From: Chloroflexota bacterium
GTDB lineage: Bacteria > Chloroflexota > Dehalococcoidia > Lucifugimonadales > JADFKI01
DNA: 64,000 bases
Direction of reading: 5' to 3'
Assembly: GCA_009840355.1 (NCBI GenBank)
Contig: VXNZ01000005.1
Span: forward strand, 51,456-115,455
Numbering within the stretch: position 1 is the stretch's first letter; each line of letters opens with the position of its first letter. The notes beneath the pieces were generated by a model, which saw only the letters and a list, made by a program, of their open reading frames with translations, was not told the DNA's origin and ran no database searches. The translations under genes were made by a program, and so were the position numbers. Below are positions 8,786 to 18,075 of this stretch, piece by piece.

Positions 8786-8966
8786 GAGAGGATTTCATAA
8801 CTCCATAATATTGTCATTCTCCGCTTTTTGTCATTCCGAACGCAGTGAGGAATCTGAAATCATCGCATGCAAACCTGTTTCCGGCTTTAGATTTCTCGCT
8901 TCGCTCGAAATGACACGGGTGAATTGCCGAAATGACAGGCATAAATTGGATTTGTGAAAGCGTCTT
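8786..8966. repeat. MITE-like inverted-repeat element, copy 2
   Basis: The ends are GAGAGGATTTCATAA and TTTGTGAAAGCGTCTT. This copy is longer because the GAAATGACAGG part of the right arm is partly duplicated (two GAAATGACA blocks near 8907 and 8929). It fills most of the 329-nt gap between glpK and the next gene. Confidence 0.75.
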
Positions 8967-9067
8967 ACATCATAAAACAAGATTGAAATTACATTGCCCT
9001 GCCCTAACCTTCCATCAAGCAGGCAGGAACTACAGCAAGGCAGAACAGTAATCGCTAGGAGAGAACA

Positions 9068-10117
9068 ATGCCTACCGTCCAAGCAGATCGATTGCAGAAC
9101 ATAGCGGCGCAGCTCCTCATCGGGGCGGGCGCGAGCGAGGAAGAAGCCGACATAGTCTCGCGGCACTCCATCGGCGCGAATCTTGCCGGTCATGATTCGC
9201 ACGGGATCATCCAGATTCCCACATACATTGACCGCGCCAAGCGTGGGCATATTGTTCCCGGCGCGCCATTCGACATAATCCGCGAGACATCGACCACGAC
9301 GGTGATAGACGGCAACTGGGGGTTCGGCTATGTCGTGTCGGAGCGGGCAATGGAGATTACCATCGAGAAGGCGAAGCAGCACGGAGTCGCCGCCGCGACG
9401 GTGTTCCGGCAAAGCCACGTCGGGCGTGTCGCGGACTACCCGATTATGGCATCCCACGAGAACATGATCGGCATAATGACCGCCGACTCCGGCAGGTCGT
9501 CTAAGGGCGTCGTGCCGTTCGGCGGACGCGAGCCGCGTCTTGGCACGAACCCGATCTGCATCGCCATGCCCAGCAAACTCGAAGGCCCGATGTTCATCGA
9601 TATGGCGACTAGCGCGGTGGCGGCAGGCAAGCTCGGCGTTGCGGTCGCGCGCGGCGCGTCGGTGCCGGAAGGCTGGATTATCGACAAAGACGGCAATCCT
9701 TCGACCGATCCCAGCGACCTGCGAAACGGCGGCGCGGTGCTGCCGCTGGGCGGCCCTGAAGGGCATAAGGGATACGGGCTGTCCGTGATGGTCGAGATAC
9801 TGTCCGGAATTCTCACCGGACTCGGCTTCGGGCACGACCCGTCTGGCCGCCACAATGACGGCTGCTTCCTCGCCGCGTTCAACGTGGATGCATTCCGCCC
9901 GGTCGAAGAGTTCAAGCAAGAGGTAACCGAGTTCGCGCAGTACCTGAAGAGCACGCCCACCGCCGCCGGATTCTCCGAGGTCTTCTACCCCGGCGAGTTG
10001 GAGCACTTGAAAGAACAGACGCTACTGCGCGACGGTATCACCGTCGAAGACAGCACATGGGACGCACTCAAAGCGCTCGCCGACGAATACGGGTTGACTG
10101 AATCGCTCGAAATGTAG
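9068..10117 (+). CDS. Ldh_2 family malate/L-lactate/ureidoglycolate dehydrogenase
   Basis: The 349-residue protein is an NAD(P)-dependent oxidoreductase of the malate/L-lactate (MDH2/AllD/YlbC) family, which is unrelated to classical MDH. Characteristic parts are the N-terminal helical region with the catalytic-site segment LAGHDSHGIIQIP, the GNWGFGYVV strand, SHVGRVADY, the cofactor-contacting GTNPICIAMP, and the C-terminal LGGPEGHKGYGLSVMVEIL block. TAGGAGAG lies just before the ATG. Substrate cannot be assigned: malate, lactate, ureidoglycolate and sulfolactate enzymes all share these motifs. It stands alone between two MITE-like elements. Confidence 0.88.
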   Translation: MPTVQADRLQNIAAQLLIGAGASEEEADIVSRHSIGANLAGHDSHGIIQIPTYIDRAKRGHIVPGAPFDIIRETSTTTVIDGNWGFGYVVSERAMEITIEKAKQHGVAAATVFRQSHVGRVADYPIMASHENMIGIMTADSGRSSKGVVPFGGREPRLGTNPICIAMPSKLEGPMFIDMATSAVAAGKLGVAVARGASVPEGWIIDKDGNPSTDPSDLRNGGAVLPLGGPEGHKGYGLSVMVEILSGILTGLGFGHDPSGRHNDGCFLAAFNVDAFRPVEEFKQEVTEFAQYLKSTPTAAGFSEVFYPGELEHLKEQTLLRDGITVEDSTWDALKALADEYGLTESLEM

Positions 10118-10176
10118 TTATTCCGTCCGATGCACAAGACGATCTCGCCGCCCGTACTGGGGCTCTTCACCCCGTC

Positions 10177-10202
10177 CTCCCTTCCCCCTTGATGGGGGAG
10201 GG
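10177..10202. repeat. G/C-rich palindrome, repeat family B
   Basis: CTCCCTTCCCCCTTGATGGG with its GGGGAGGG partner. Related palindromes occur near 27925, 33461, 47175 and 63634. It sits directly left of MITE-like copy 3. Confidence 0.5.
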
Positions 10203-10213
10203 ATTCACTGACT

Positions 10214-10374
10214 GAGACGATTTCATAAGTCCTTAATGTTGTCATTCTACGTTGCTTATGTCATTCCGAGCGCAGTGAGGAATCTGAAATCGCTGCATGT
10301 AAACCTGTTTGCGACTTTAGATTTCTCGCTTCGCAAGAAATGACAGGCATAAATTGCATTTGTGAAATCGTCTC
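10214..10374. repeat. MITE-like inverted-repeat element, copy 3
   Basis: The ends are nearly perfect: GAGACGATTTCATAAG on the left and ATTTGTGAAATCGTCTC on the right. ACT flanks both ends and may be a 3-bp target duplication, but other copies do not show one. It lies between two convergent gene ends. Confidence 0.8.
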
Positions 10375-10397
10375 ACTGATTAGTCCTACTTGGACGG

Positions 10398-12929
10398 CTA
10401 CGAATACGCGCTGCCGTACAGCGCATTAAACAGCAGTTTATATGTGCCACGTGCTTGCGCTCTGAATTGGGGCCTGAAGCCGAATAGCACAACTTCGCCT
10501 TCACCGAGCGGTATGCTTGCGAGTGCGGTCCTGTTGTACAGATTCTCGGGTCCCACCAGCATGCCGCTGAACAGAGGATTGCGCATCGGGAACTTCGCCA
10601 CCACCCTGCCGCGCCGAATATCGAATGCGGGTCCGTCGTAGAACATCACCGCCGAAAGGCTGGGCATCCCGTAAGAAAGCGGATGCCCAGCGTCCAGCAG
10701 CACGGCGAGCAGACTACCCGGGCAGTAGAAGTCGGCGCGCTTCAGATCTGCCAGCACATTGCGCACGGGCAATTCAAGATGGCGTATCGCATACCGCGCC
10801 GAGCCGTCCCATGTTACCAGCGTGCCGCCCTGTTCTACGAATTCGCGCAGGTTATCCGCGCCTTGCTCACCAATGCCGCCGGAGTATTTGGGATGGTAGT
10901 ACGACTTTCTATGTCCCCAGTGGATATGCCGCACGAGCTGGTGTGGTAAAACGATAGCGTCAAACTGCTCGCGCAGATTGCCTTCGTGCGTCTCTTCATT
11001 CAGCAGCGAGTGGTAGTCGAAGCCGTATTCGTCCAGCACATAGCGCGTCCAACCCTCTTCCACCGACGCGACGTAGCTCTTGTACACGGCAATGCGCGGC
11101 TTCGACAACTTGTGGTAAGCGACATCGGGTATGCTTTCGACCGCGCGTATAGAGTTGGCGGACGGCTCTTGCAAAGTGTCGGACACAACGCCGTTCAACG
11201 ATTGCGCGTTTTCCACTATGAATGCACCTCGCGCGTATGACACGCCTTCGATGGCGAACGGCTCGCGCGCGCGCCGCACATTCCCGCCTGACCGCAGCAG
11301 GTTGTTCACCAACCGCGCGCTCGCGTTCGATTCGGGCGATATAATCCAAGCGGCGTGCTTCTTCAAACCGCCATTACCGCGACGACGCACGCTATTTTCC
11401 GACAGCGTGGCGGGCATTGATGGCTCGCTCTCTTCGAGCAGCCTTAGCGGGGCGGAAAATCTGCCTCTGATGGTGTACGAGTTAACGCCCATTAGCATCG
11501 GCATGCAGTGTGCCGTAACATCGTAGGGCACCTTGAAGGGACCACCGGGATGCGTTCGCACTTCCGGATATTTGTGCTGTTCCAAGAGCGTCTTCGCGAA
11601 ACCCCAGTACGGCTGCCCGTTCAGGATGACGCGAGAGCCGGCTGCAAACGGCTGCCCGTCCGCGTTGAATGCCTGCGTCGCTTCGTGGACTTCGACCATA
11701 CCGGTGCGCAGCGCGTCCAGCATTTCGGCGGCGGCGGAATGGTCGTGCTGCTGCGTGGGAATGATGAACGCGCGCGGCAATGTGTGCTTCTTGATGGCAT
11801 TCTTCGCCACCTGATAGAAGTTTCGCAACAGCGTCTCGCGCAGCCGGGCGGAATGCGTTAGGCACGACTTCGCGGCAATCAGGTTATATTCCACGATGTC
11901 GCTCAAACGCCAAATGCCACCCTTCCATGGCAGCGGATGGTTCCAAGTAATCTCCGTCGGCGTCTCGCCCCTGTCGGTTTGCAGATTGCGCTCCGGCACA
12001 TTCACCGGCGTAGCGATGCGCGCACCCGCAGCCTCAGTCAGCATCCGCACGCCGCCGTGATACTGCTGGTACGACCTGTTGGGGCTGTACGCATCGTACA
12101 CGACATTCATCGACACGCCCGCCTTGCCCTGCGCAGTCAGGTCTGCCGCCATCGCCGCGCCGAGCATCGCGCTCTCCGCGTTCAGGATTGCGTCCACATT
12201 CGGCCCCATCGGGTTTACGAACGGCGGCACCATCATGCGTACGCCGGTAGAGCGCGTCTGGTGCATGTCCAGCACAACATGCGGACGCCACGCGTTGAAG
12301 CAGTGGTCGACTAGCAGACGAGTTTCCTGCTGCGTGAACATGAACCAGTCGCGATTGTTGTCATGTCCGGTGTAGTGCTGGTACAGGAACGGCGGCATAA
12401 CGCCCTCATAGGATTCGCCGAGCGTGCTCTCGTACCATTGTTTCACATCGATGAGCCCGTCCGGATTCGTGCAGGGCAGCAGCAGTAGAATCACATTGTC
12501 CAGGACCGCCCGCGCGTCTTCCCTTTCGTCGGTCGCCAGCCAGTGCGCCAAAAGCATGGACATCTGCGTCGCGCCGACTTCCGTCGCGTGTATGCCGCAA
12601 GTGATGGCGATGACTGCCTTGCCCTGCCGTATTAGCGCGTCTGCTTGGTCGTCTCCTGATATGGCGCGCGCATCCGCCAACCTCGCCTGCGCGCGCTTGT
12701 GGTCGTCCAAGTTCGACAGATTCTCCGGGGATGATATGACTGTCAATAGGAATGGGTTGTCTTTCGTGCTTCTTCCAATCTCAACCGTCTGCACGCGCTC
12801 GGACATCTCACCGAGCATCTCGAAGTATTCAGCGATTTCCTGCCAACCGGCGAGTTTCCTATCCGCGCCAACCTCGAATCCTAAATGTTCCGCAGGAGTG
12901 GGTATCGATTGCTCTCTATCGGCTGCCAT
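10398..12929 (-). CDS. Large M14-type zinc carboxypeptidase
   Basis: An 843-residue protein with an N-terminal M14 peptidase domain. HATE gives zinc ligands H114 and E117, and H223 in VLDMHQTR is the third-ligand candidate. The NPDG and NNRDW segments match the substrate-carboxylate-binding region of M14 enzymes. After about residue 520 the protein enters a region with a glutamine-amidotransferase-like fold (DAIVLPHQ, then LREFVEQGGTLVTW) without an obvious catalytic cysteine. No signal peptide is visible, so secretion is not supported. The frame could begin 24 codons earlier (13001), but M at 12929 fits the start of similarity better; the ribosome site is weak either way. Proteins of this size and layout are known in several phyla, with unknown natural peptides. 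Confidence 0.82.
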   Translation of the reverse strand: MAADREQSIPTPAEHLGFEVGADRKLAGWQEIAEYFEMLGEMSERVQTVEIGRSTKDNPFLLTVISSPENLSNLDDHKRAQARLADARAISGDDQADALIRQGKAVIAITCGIHATEVGATQMSMLLAHWLATDEREDARAVLDNVILLLLPCTNPDGLIDVKQWYESTLGESYEGVMPPFLYQHYTGHDNNRDWFMFTQQETRLLVDHCFNAWRPHVVLDMHQTRSTGVRMMVPPFVNPMGPNVDAILNAESAMLGAAMAADLTAQGKAGVSMNVVYDAYSPNRSYQQYHGGVRMLTEAAGARIATPVNVPERNLQTDRGETPTEITWNHPLPWKGGIWRLSDIVEYNLIAAKSCLTHSARLRETLLRNFYQVAKNAIKKHTLPRAFIIPTQQHDHSAAAEMLDALRTGMVEVHEATQAFNADGQPFAAGSRVILNGQPYWGFAKTLLEQHKYPEVRTHPGGPFKVPYDVTAHCMPMLMGVNSYTIRGRFSAPLRLLEESEPSMPATLSENSVRRRGNGGLKKHAAWIISPESNASARLVNNLLRSGGNVRRAREPFAIEGVSYARGAFIVENAQSLNGVVSDTLQEPSANSIRAVESIPDVAYHKLSKPRIAVYKSYVASVEEGWTRYVLDEYGFDYHSLLNEETHEGNLREQFDAIVLPHQLVRHIHWGHRKSYYHPKYSGGIGEQGADNLREFVEQGGTLVTWDGSARYAIRHLELPVRNVLADLKRADFYCPGSLLAVLLDAGHPLSYGMPSLSAVMFYDGPAFDIRRGRVVAKFPMRNPLFSGMLVGPENLYNRTALASIPLGEGEVVLFGFRPQFRAQARGTYKLLFNALYGSAYS

Positions 12930-13050
12930 ATAGTAGTCCCGTTTGAAATACGTTGTTGTAAGATATTCTGGAATCGAATCACACGGTGATTCGGTAAACA
13001 ATACATTATGTCATAGTTGGGTCATATTCGGTCATTTTTGTTTAGGCGGG

Positions 13051-13212
13051 GAGACGATTTCACAAATCCCTAATGTTGCCATTCCGCATTACTTTCATGT
13101 CATTCCGAACGCAGTGAGGAATCTGGAATCGTTGCATCCAAACCTGTTTCCGACTCTAGTTTTCTCGCTTTGCTCGAAATAACAGGTATAAATGGCATCC
13201 GTGAATTCGTCT
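13051..13212. repeat. MITE-like inverted-repeat element, copy 4
   Basis: The left end GAGACGATTTCACAAAT is the exact family consensus. The right end is more degraded (GTGAATTCGTCTT). It occupies the space between the divergent M14 peptidase and EVE genes, so it sits in their promoter region. Confidence 0.78.
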
Positions 13213-13257
13213 TTCAGGCAGAACCAGATAGTAGGATACATCAAAGGAGTTGGAAAA

Positions 13258-13731
13258 TTGTCTCAAAAGCGATACTGGCTAATGAAATCAGAACCCGGCG
13301 CGTACTCGTTCAGCGACCTGATGGGCGAGGAAGACAGCACGGCTGAGTGGGACGGCGTGCGCAATTATCAGGCGCGGAACATGATGCGCGACGATATGAA
13401 AGTCGGCGATAGCGTCATCTTCTACCACTCGAACGCCAAGCCGCCCGGCGCGGTAGGCACGGCAGTCGTAGTGCGAGAGGGTTACCCCGACCACACGGCT
13501 TGGGATTCTGAATCGGAGCATCCCGATCCGAGAAGCACGCCGGACAATCCCGTCTGGTACATGGTGGACATAAAGGCGGTCGCAGAGTTCGAGCGGTTTG
13601 TCCCTCTACGCGAGATCAAGGCGACGCCGGGCTTAGAAGAGATGCCGCTGGTCAAGAACTCACGCCTATCCGTGCAGCCGGTCACCAAGCAGCAATGGGA
13701 CATTATTCTGGCATTGGGCGCGCAGGAATAG
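13258..13731 (+). CDS. EVE domain protein
   Basis: A 157-residue single EVE (PUA-like) domain protein. EVE proteins bind modified bases in DNA or RNA; related folds read 5-methylcytosine and 6-methyladenine derivatives. Diagnostic parts are the start YWLMKSEPGAYSF, the W in AEWDGVRNYQARN, KVGDSVIFYHSN, and the C-terminal LVKNSRLSVQPV. A TTG at 13258 is preceded by AAAGGAG with 8-nt spacing. The frame upstream to 13192 lies inside the right end of the MITE-like element and is rejected. It has no partner nuclease or methylase nearby. Confidence 0.88.
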   Translation: MSQKRYWLMKSEPGAYSFSDLMGEEDSTAEWDGVRNYQARNMMRDDMKVGDSVIFYHSNAKPPGAVGTAVVVREGYPDHTAWDSESEHPDPRSTPDNPVWYMVDIKAVAEFERFVPLREIKATPGLEEMPLVKNSRLSVQPVTKQQWDIILALGAQE

Positions 13732-13990
13732 CGGTTGCAGTCGTTGTAACTGATAGCAGATTCAGGCCGTGCATGTTTGCGCTACCGTTGACGACCCTGC
13801 CGAACTTGCCCATTCCCGCTTGCCTACTGGCCCGATTGCCTACTGGAAATATGCGTCTGCATGGAATAGCATGCGCCGTTGGCAAGAATCGCTTGTTGAC
13901 ATTCAGTCGCGGTAATGTGAATATCCCATTGCGCATGGCGCGCCGCTTTGCGCCAAGCGACAGCCTAGGGACACGAAAGGTCGCCCGTCA

Positions 13991-15316
13991 ATGCAGCATC
14001 CGCACGGCACACCAGAACAACACGAACATACACCTGACCCCGATGTCGCCAATCATGACGACCACGGACATGGACACGGACATCACCCGCAGGGAATACG
14101 CGGTAGAGGCGGATTCATCATCTCCGGCTTGACGGGCGGGCATGGCGTCTTCCACTGGTTCACGCAGAGCCTGATTGTCCTTTTGCCCGAGATACGCGAA
14201 GCTTTTGCGCTGAGCGGTGGCGCGGTAGGCGGCATCTCGACGGTGCGAGAGCTTGTGTCGGGGTTAGTAACGCTGCCCGGCGGCATCATCGCGGATGCGC
14301 TGCGCAAGTATTGGGGGCTGGTTCTCGCGCTGTGCATGGCATTCTTCGGCATTGGTTGGCTGATAATCGGTCTCGCGCCCAGCTATGTAATCTTGCTCGT
14401 TGGCATGGGCGTAGTCGCGCTGGCAGCGTCCATCTGGCACCTGCCGGCTATGGCGTCCTTGTCGCATCACTTTTCGCACCGCAGAGGCACGGCGCTGTCG
14501 TTCCATGGCGTTGGCGGGCAAGTCGGTGATGTCATTGCGCCGCCGGTTACCGTGCTGCTGCTCGGTATCTTGACATGGCAGCAAATTATCAGCATCTACG
14601 CAGCCGTTCCCATCTTCCTAGCTTTCCTTGTCTATTGGGCATTCAAGAACATCGGCAGGACAGGCGAAGAAGATACGGCAAGTCGTGGCGATCAGTGGGA
14701 AACATCAAAACGCATTCTACTCAATCCAATTTTGTGGATTGTCGCATTCGTTGGTGGCATACGAGGAATGGCGTTCATCGGGCTAATCACATTCTTTCCA
14801 TTGTTCTTGGATGACATCGGGTTGTCTCCTGTATCCAGGGGCTTTCATTTTGGCGCGCTACTCGCGGTTGGAATAGTGGCGACACCGATTGTCGGATACC
14901 TTTCGGATAAGCTTGGCAGAAAGATTGTCCTCGTTCCCGGTCTGATATTGCTTGCCGTGATGGCGTATTTCCTTGGGCGAGCGGAGCCGGGCATACTACT
15001 CATCGCCATAGTATTGCTGATGGGCACTTTCCTGTACGGCGACCAGCCTATCCTGACGGCTCTGGCGCTCGACGTCGTGGGCGACGAAGTACCTACGACA
15101 GTGCTGGGAATTCTGTCGCTGGAGCGTTTCGTGCTCAGCGCGGCATCGCCTTTAATCGCCGGTTGGCTCTACGACAACGGCTTCACATTCGGCGGCATAG
15201 AACTCGGCGGGCCGGAAGCGACCTTCACCTATGTCGCTGCGCTGTTCTTGATTGGCGCGGTGATATTGCTGGTAACGCCACTGCCGCGTCCGGCGCGCTC
15301 GCCGGGGCATCATTGA
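13991..15316 (+). CDS. MFS transporter with histidine-rich N-terminal tail
   Basis: A 441-residue major-facilitator-superfamily permease with about 12 hydrophobic segments between residues 45 and 435. The RMM-like loop between helices 2 and 3 and the loop at SDKLGRKIVL are visible. The first 35 residues are hydrophilic and hold about ten histidines in HxH runs (HDDHGHGHGHHP), which resembles metal-binding tails of zinc or nickel transporters but is unusual for an MFS protein. Two further MFS hallmarks are the GGxxxD-like loop (PGGIIADALRKYWG) and repeated small-residue helices. The start ATG follows GAAAGG. The substrate is unknown. A metal or metal-chelate role is suggested only by the tail. 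Confidence 0.85.
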   Translation: MQHPHGTPEQHEHTPDPDVANHDDHGHGHGHHPQGIRGRGGFIISGLTGGHGVFHWFTQSLIVLLPEIREAFALSGGAVGGISTVRELVSGLVTLPGGIIADALRKYWGLVLALCMAFFGIGWLIIGLAPSYVILLVGMGVVALAASIWHLPAMASLSHHFSHRRGTALSFHGVGGQVGDVIAPPVTVLLLGILTWQQIISIYAAVPIFLAFLVYWAFKNIGRTGEEDTASRGDQWETSKRILLNPILWIVAFVGGIRGMAFIGLITFFPLFLDDIGLSPVSRGFHFGALLAVGIVATPIVGYLSDKLGRKIVLVPGLILLAVMAYFLGRAEPGILLIAIVLLMGTFLYGDQPILTALALDVVGDEVPTTVLGILSLERFVLSAASPLIAGWLYDNGFTFGGIELGGPEATFTYVAALFLIGAVILLVTPLPRPARSPGHH

Positions 15317-15399
15317 TCGCCGTGATTACCACAAAATGGCTGAACTTGCCCTAGCCTATTTCGCAGGCAGAGGCCTGTGTGCCCAGCGTTGTATTGCAG

Positions 15400-15405
15400 T
15401 ATAAT
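15400..15405 (+). promoter_or_regulatory. -10 element upstream of leuB
   Basis: A perfect TATAAT, 73 nt before the leuB ATG. No convincing -35 hexamer is at 16-18 nt. Confidence 0.4.
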
Positions 15406-15478
15406 ACGCCGTGCGAAATACGCGCCGCAGAGCGCTGACGCACTGCATCAAGACAGAGCAATTTTGACGGAGAAGTTG

Positions 15479-16576
15479 ATGAACTATTCTATTACCGTGC
15501 TGCCGGGAGACGGCATCGGACCTGAGGTCGTGGCGGAAGCGGTCAAGGTGATGAACGCTGTCGGCAATCGCTTCGGGCATACTTTCGATACGGGCTACGG
15601 CAGGGTCGGCGGCAATGCTATCGACGATTTCGGCACGCCCCTGCCGGACGAGACGGTCGAGATGTGCGGCGAGACGGACGGCATATTGTTCGGCGCGGTC
15701 GGCGGACCTAAGTGGGACGACCCGCGCGCGCCCACACGCCCCGAGGACGGCATACTGGCAATTCGCAAAAGCCTTGGGCTGTTCGCCAACCTGCGCCCGG
15801 TCAAGGTCTATCCGCAGCTGATAAACTCTAGCCCGATAAAATCGCACCTGCTTGAAGGCGTGGACATGATTATCGTGCGCGAGTTGACGGGCGGGCTGTA
15901 TTTCGCAAAGCCTAAGAAGCGCTGGGACACCTCGCGGGGACGGCGCGGCGTGGACACGCTGAAGTACACTGAGCAGGAAATCGCGCGCATCGTTCGCGTG
16001 GGCTTCGAGTTGGCGCAAGGCCGCCGTAAGCGCCTGACATCGGTGGACAAGGCGAATGTGCTCGAAACCGGCAGGCTTTGGCGCGAAATCGCCACCGAGA
16101 TCGGCGAGGAATACCCCGATGTCGAGCTTGAGCATGTTCTCGTTGACGCGGCATCGATGCAGCTCATTAACAATCCGGCGCACTTCGATGTCATCGTGGC
16201 GGAGAATACATTCGGCGACATTCTGACAGACGAAGCGTCCGTGCTTGCGGGATCGATGGGTATGCTGCCGTCTGCGAGCCTATCCGGGCTGCCAAATCCG
16301 AGCGGTCGCGGCAAGCGCCCGGTCAGCCTGTACGAGCCGATTCACGGCAGCGCGCCGGACATCGCCGGTCAGGGCATCGCGAATCCCATCGGCACCATCC
16401 TGAGCATGGCGTCGATGCTACGCTACTCGCTGGGACTCGACGACGAGGCGGACGCCGTAGAGCAGTCTGTCGAGGGCGTCCTAGCGGAGGGCTACCGCAC
16501 GCCAGACATTGCCGGAGATGGCGGCGAAGTTTGCCGCACAACCGACATGGGCGATGTTATCGCGGGACGGGTATAG
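15479..16576 (+). CDS. leuB: 3-isopropylmalate dehydrogenase
   Basis: LeuB oxidises and decarboxylates (2R,3S)-3-isopropylmalate in leucine synthesis with NAD+. The 365 residues carry [12 protein letters not shown], the LeuB-specific LRPVKVYP loop, [26 protein letters not shown] and the NAD-site [23 protein letters not shown] signature of beta-decarboxylating dehydrogenases. GGAGAAG precedes the ATG by about 5 nt. leuACD are absent from the window, so the pathway genes are dispersed. The T-box-controlled leuS at 20.6 kb is the only other leucine gene. A paralogous dehydrogenase of the same superfamily lies at 24628. Confidence 0.95.
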   Translation: MNYSITVLPGDGIGPEVVAEAVKVMNAVGNRFGHTFDTGYGRVGGNAIDDFGTPLPDETVEMCGETDGILFGAVGGPKWDDPRAPTRPEDGILAIRKSLGLFANLRPVKVYPQLINSSPIKSHLLEGVDMIIVRELTGGLYFAKPKKRWDTSRGRRGVDTLKYTEQEIARIVRVGFELAQGRRKRLTSVDKANVLETGRLWREIATEIGEEYPDVELEHVLVDAASMQLINNPAHFDVIVAENTFGDILTDEASVLAGSMGMLPSASLSGLPNPSGRGKRPVSLYEPIHGSAPDIAGQGIANPIGTILSMASMLRYSLGLDDEADAVEQSVEGVLAEGYRTPDIAGDGGEVCRTTDMGDVIAGRV

Positions 16577-16667
16577 TCGATTATAGACATTAAGACTTGC
16601 AAGTGTCTGTAATTCAGACGGATACGTTACCGGCTGCCGAATAGCGTGTGTGTTGGTATTCATGCTC

Positions 16668-16692
16668 GTCATTCCCGGACAGGCGGGAATCC
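16668..16692. repeat. Short GTCATTCCC...GGGAATCC palindromic repeat
   Basis: GTCATTCCCGGACAGGCGGG followed by AATCC. The same kind of small palindrome is seen near 44090 and 63710. Apart from it, the 274-nt gap between leuB and the next gene shows nothing recognisable. Confidence 0.4.
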
Positions 16693-16850
16693 ACGCGGCT
16701 GATGGGCACCCATTTTTTGCAACACCAGCACATATTGAGAACGCCGAATAGCGAACCCCATAAAACCTAAAGCCAGTGTATAGTGGTAGTTGATTCAATC
16801 GGTTATATTGCCGGCTGGCGGCATAGTTCGCGGACTGCGGAGGCGGCGCA

Positions 16851-17987
16851 ATGACTACGACACAGCACTACGACGCCATCGTCATAGGGCTGGGCGGCAT
16901 GGGCAGCGCAACGCTGTATCAACTCGCGCAGCGGGGCAAACGCGCGTTGGGCATCGAACAGTTCGGCATCGCGCACGACCAAGGCTCGTCGCACGGCGTA
17001 ACGCGCATCATCCGGCTGGCGTACCACGAGCATCCGTCGTATGTGCCGCTGATGCGCCGCGCCTACGAACTCTGGCACGACCTCGAAACCACAGCGGACG
17101 AACAGATTTTGCACATCACAGGCTCGATAGACGCCGGTCCGCCGGACGGATCGAACTTCAACGGCTCACTGCTGTCCTGCGAAGAGCACGACCTGCCGCA
17201 CGATGTGCTGACAAGCGCCGAGCTTACCAAGCGTTTCCCAGCCTACCGCCTGCCGTCCGACACGATGGCGGTGTATCAAGGCGATGGCGGTTTTCTGCTG
17301 CCGGAGCGGTGCATATCGCTGTTCGTGGAGCGCGCGCAGGCTTTGGGCGCCGCCGTCCATACGGGCGAGCGAACATTGGAGTGGCAGCCAATCACGAACG
17401 GCGTGCGCGTGCGAACGGACCGCGGCGAGTACGGAGCCGAAACGCTTGTCATCTGCGCCGGCGCATGGGCGTACAAACTGCTTCCCGGCATAAGCGCGGC
17501 GGCAGTCCCGGAACGGCAGGCGCTGGCATGGTTCAATACGCTGCAACCTGAGCTGTACACGCCCGACTCGTTCCCTGTCTTCAATCTAGTCGTGGACGAA
17601 GGGCAGTTCTACGGCTTCCCGGAGTTCGGCATTCCCGGCTTCAAGCTCGGCAAATATCACCACTTCTTCGAGGATGTTGATCCGGACACAATCGACCGCG
17701 AGCCAAACGCCGCTGACGAAGCAGTGCTGCGAGACTTCACCGAGAAGTACTTCCCCGCAGCCGCCGGTGCGACATCATCGATGAAGGTGTGCATGTTCAC
17801 CAACAGCCCTGACGAACACTTCATCATCGACCGCCTGCCCGACGCGCCGCAGGTCTCAGTTGCGGCGGGATTCTCCGGGCACGGGTTCAAGTTCTCCAGC
17901 GTCGTAGGCGAGATTATGGCAGACTTAGCCCTGGACGGCGCGACAAAACACGACATTGGGATGTTCAAGCTGGCGCGGTTCGACTGA
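16851..17987 (+). CDS. Sarcosine oxidase / N-methyl amino acid oxidase family flavoprotein
   Basis: A 378-residue flavoenzyme of the monomeric sarcosine oxidase/N-methyltryptophan oxidase (SoxA/SolA-like) family. These enzymes oxidatively demethylate N-methyl amino acids to give formaldehyde and H2O2. The Rossmann FAD motif GLGGMGSA lies at 14-20, and GSSHGVTRIIRLAYHE is the FAD-contact helix. C314 in MKVCMFTNSPDEHF matches the cysteine that binds FAD covalently. The late GFSGHGFKFSSVVGE motif is also present. GCGGAGG stands before the ATG. Next to it, convergent, is a second FAD oxidase of the DAO family, so this short stretch is a secondary-amine/amino-acid oxidation site. The exact substrate is unproven. 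Confidence 0.9.
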   Translation: MTTTQHYDAIVIGLGGMGSATLYQLAQRGKRALGIEQFGIAHDQGSSHGVTRIIRLAYHEHPSYVPLMRRAYELWHDLETTADEQILHITGSIDAGPPDGSNFNGSLLSCEEHDLPHDVLTSAELTKRFPAYRLPSDTMAVYQGDGGFLLPERCISLFVERAQALGAAVHTGERTLEWQPITNGVRVRTDRGEYGAETLVICAGAWAYKLLPGISAAAVPERQALAWFNTLQPELYTPDSFPVFNLVVDEGQFYGFPEFGIPGFKLGKYHHFFEDVDPDTIDREPNAADEAVLRDFTEKYFPAAAGATSSMKVCMFTNSPDEHFIIDRLPDAPQVSVAAGFSGHGFKFSSVVGEIMADLALDGATKHDIGMFKLARFD

Positions 17988-18075
17988 CGAATTGGCGCGG
18001 TATTCTTGGCATCATACACACCATACGATTGAATGGCGAGTTTACATCAATGCAGTTAGCACTTCACTGATACGC

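Noticed and set aside
8831..10006. 391-codon minus-strand frame
   Set aside because: Antisense to the Ldh_2 dehydrogenase and running into a MITE-like element.
13695..14132. 145-codon plus-strand frame between EVE and MFS genes
   Set aside because: Overlaps the EVE 3' end and the MFS 5' end in another frame; no recognisable domain in the 259-nt gap.
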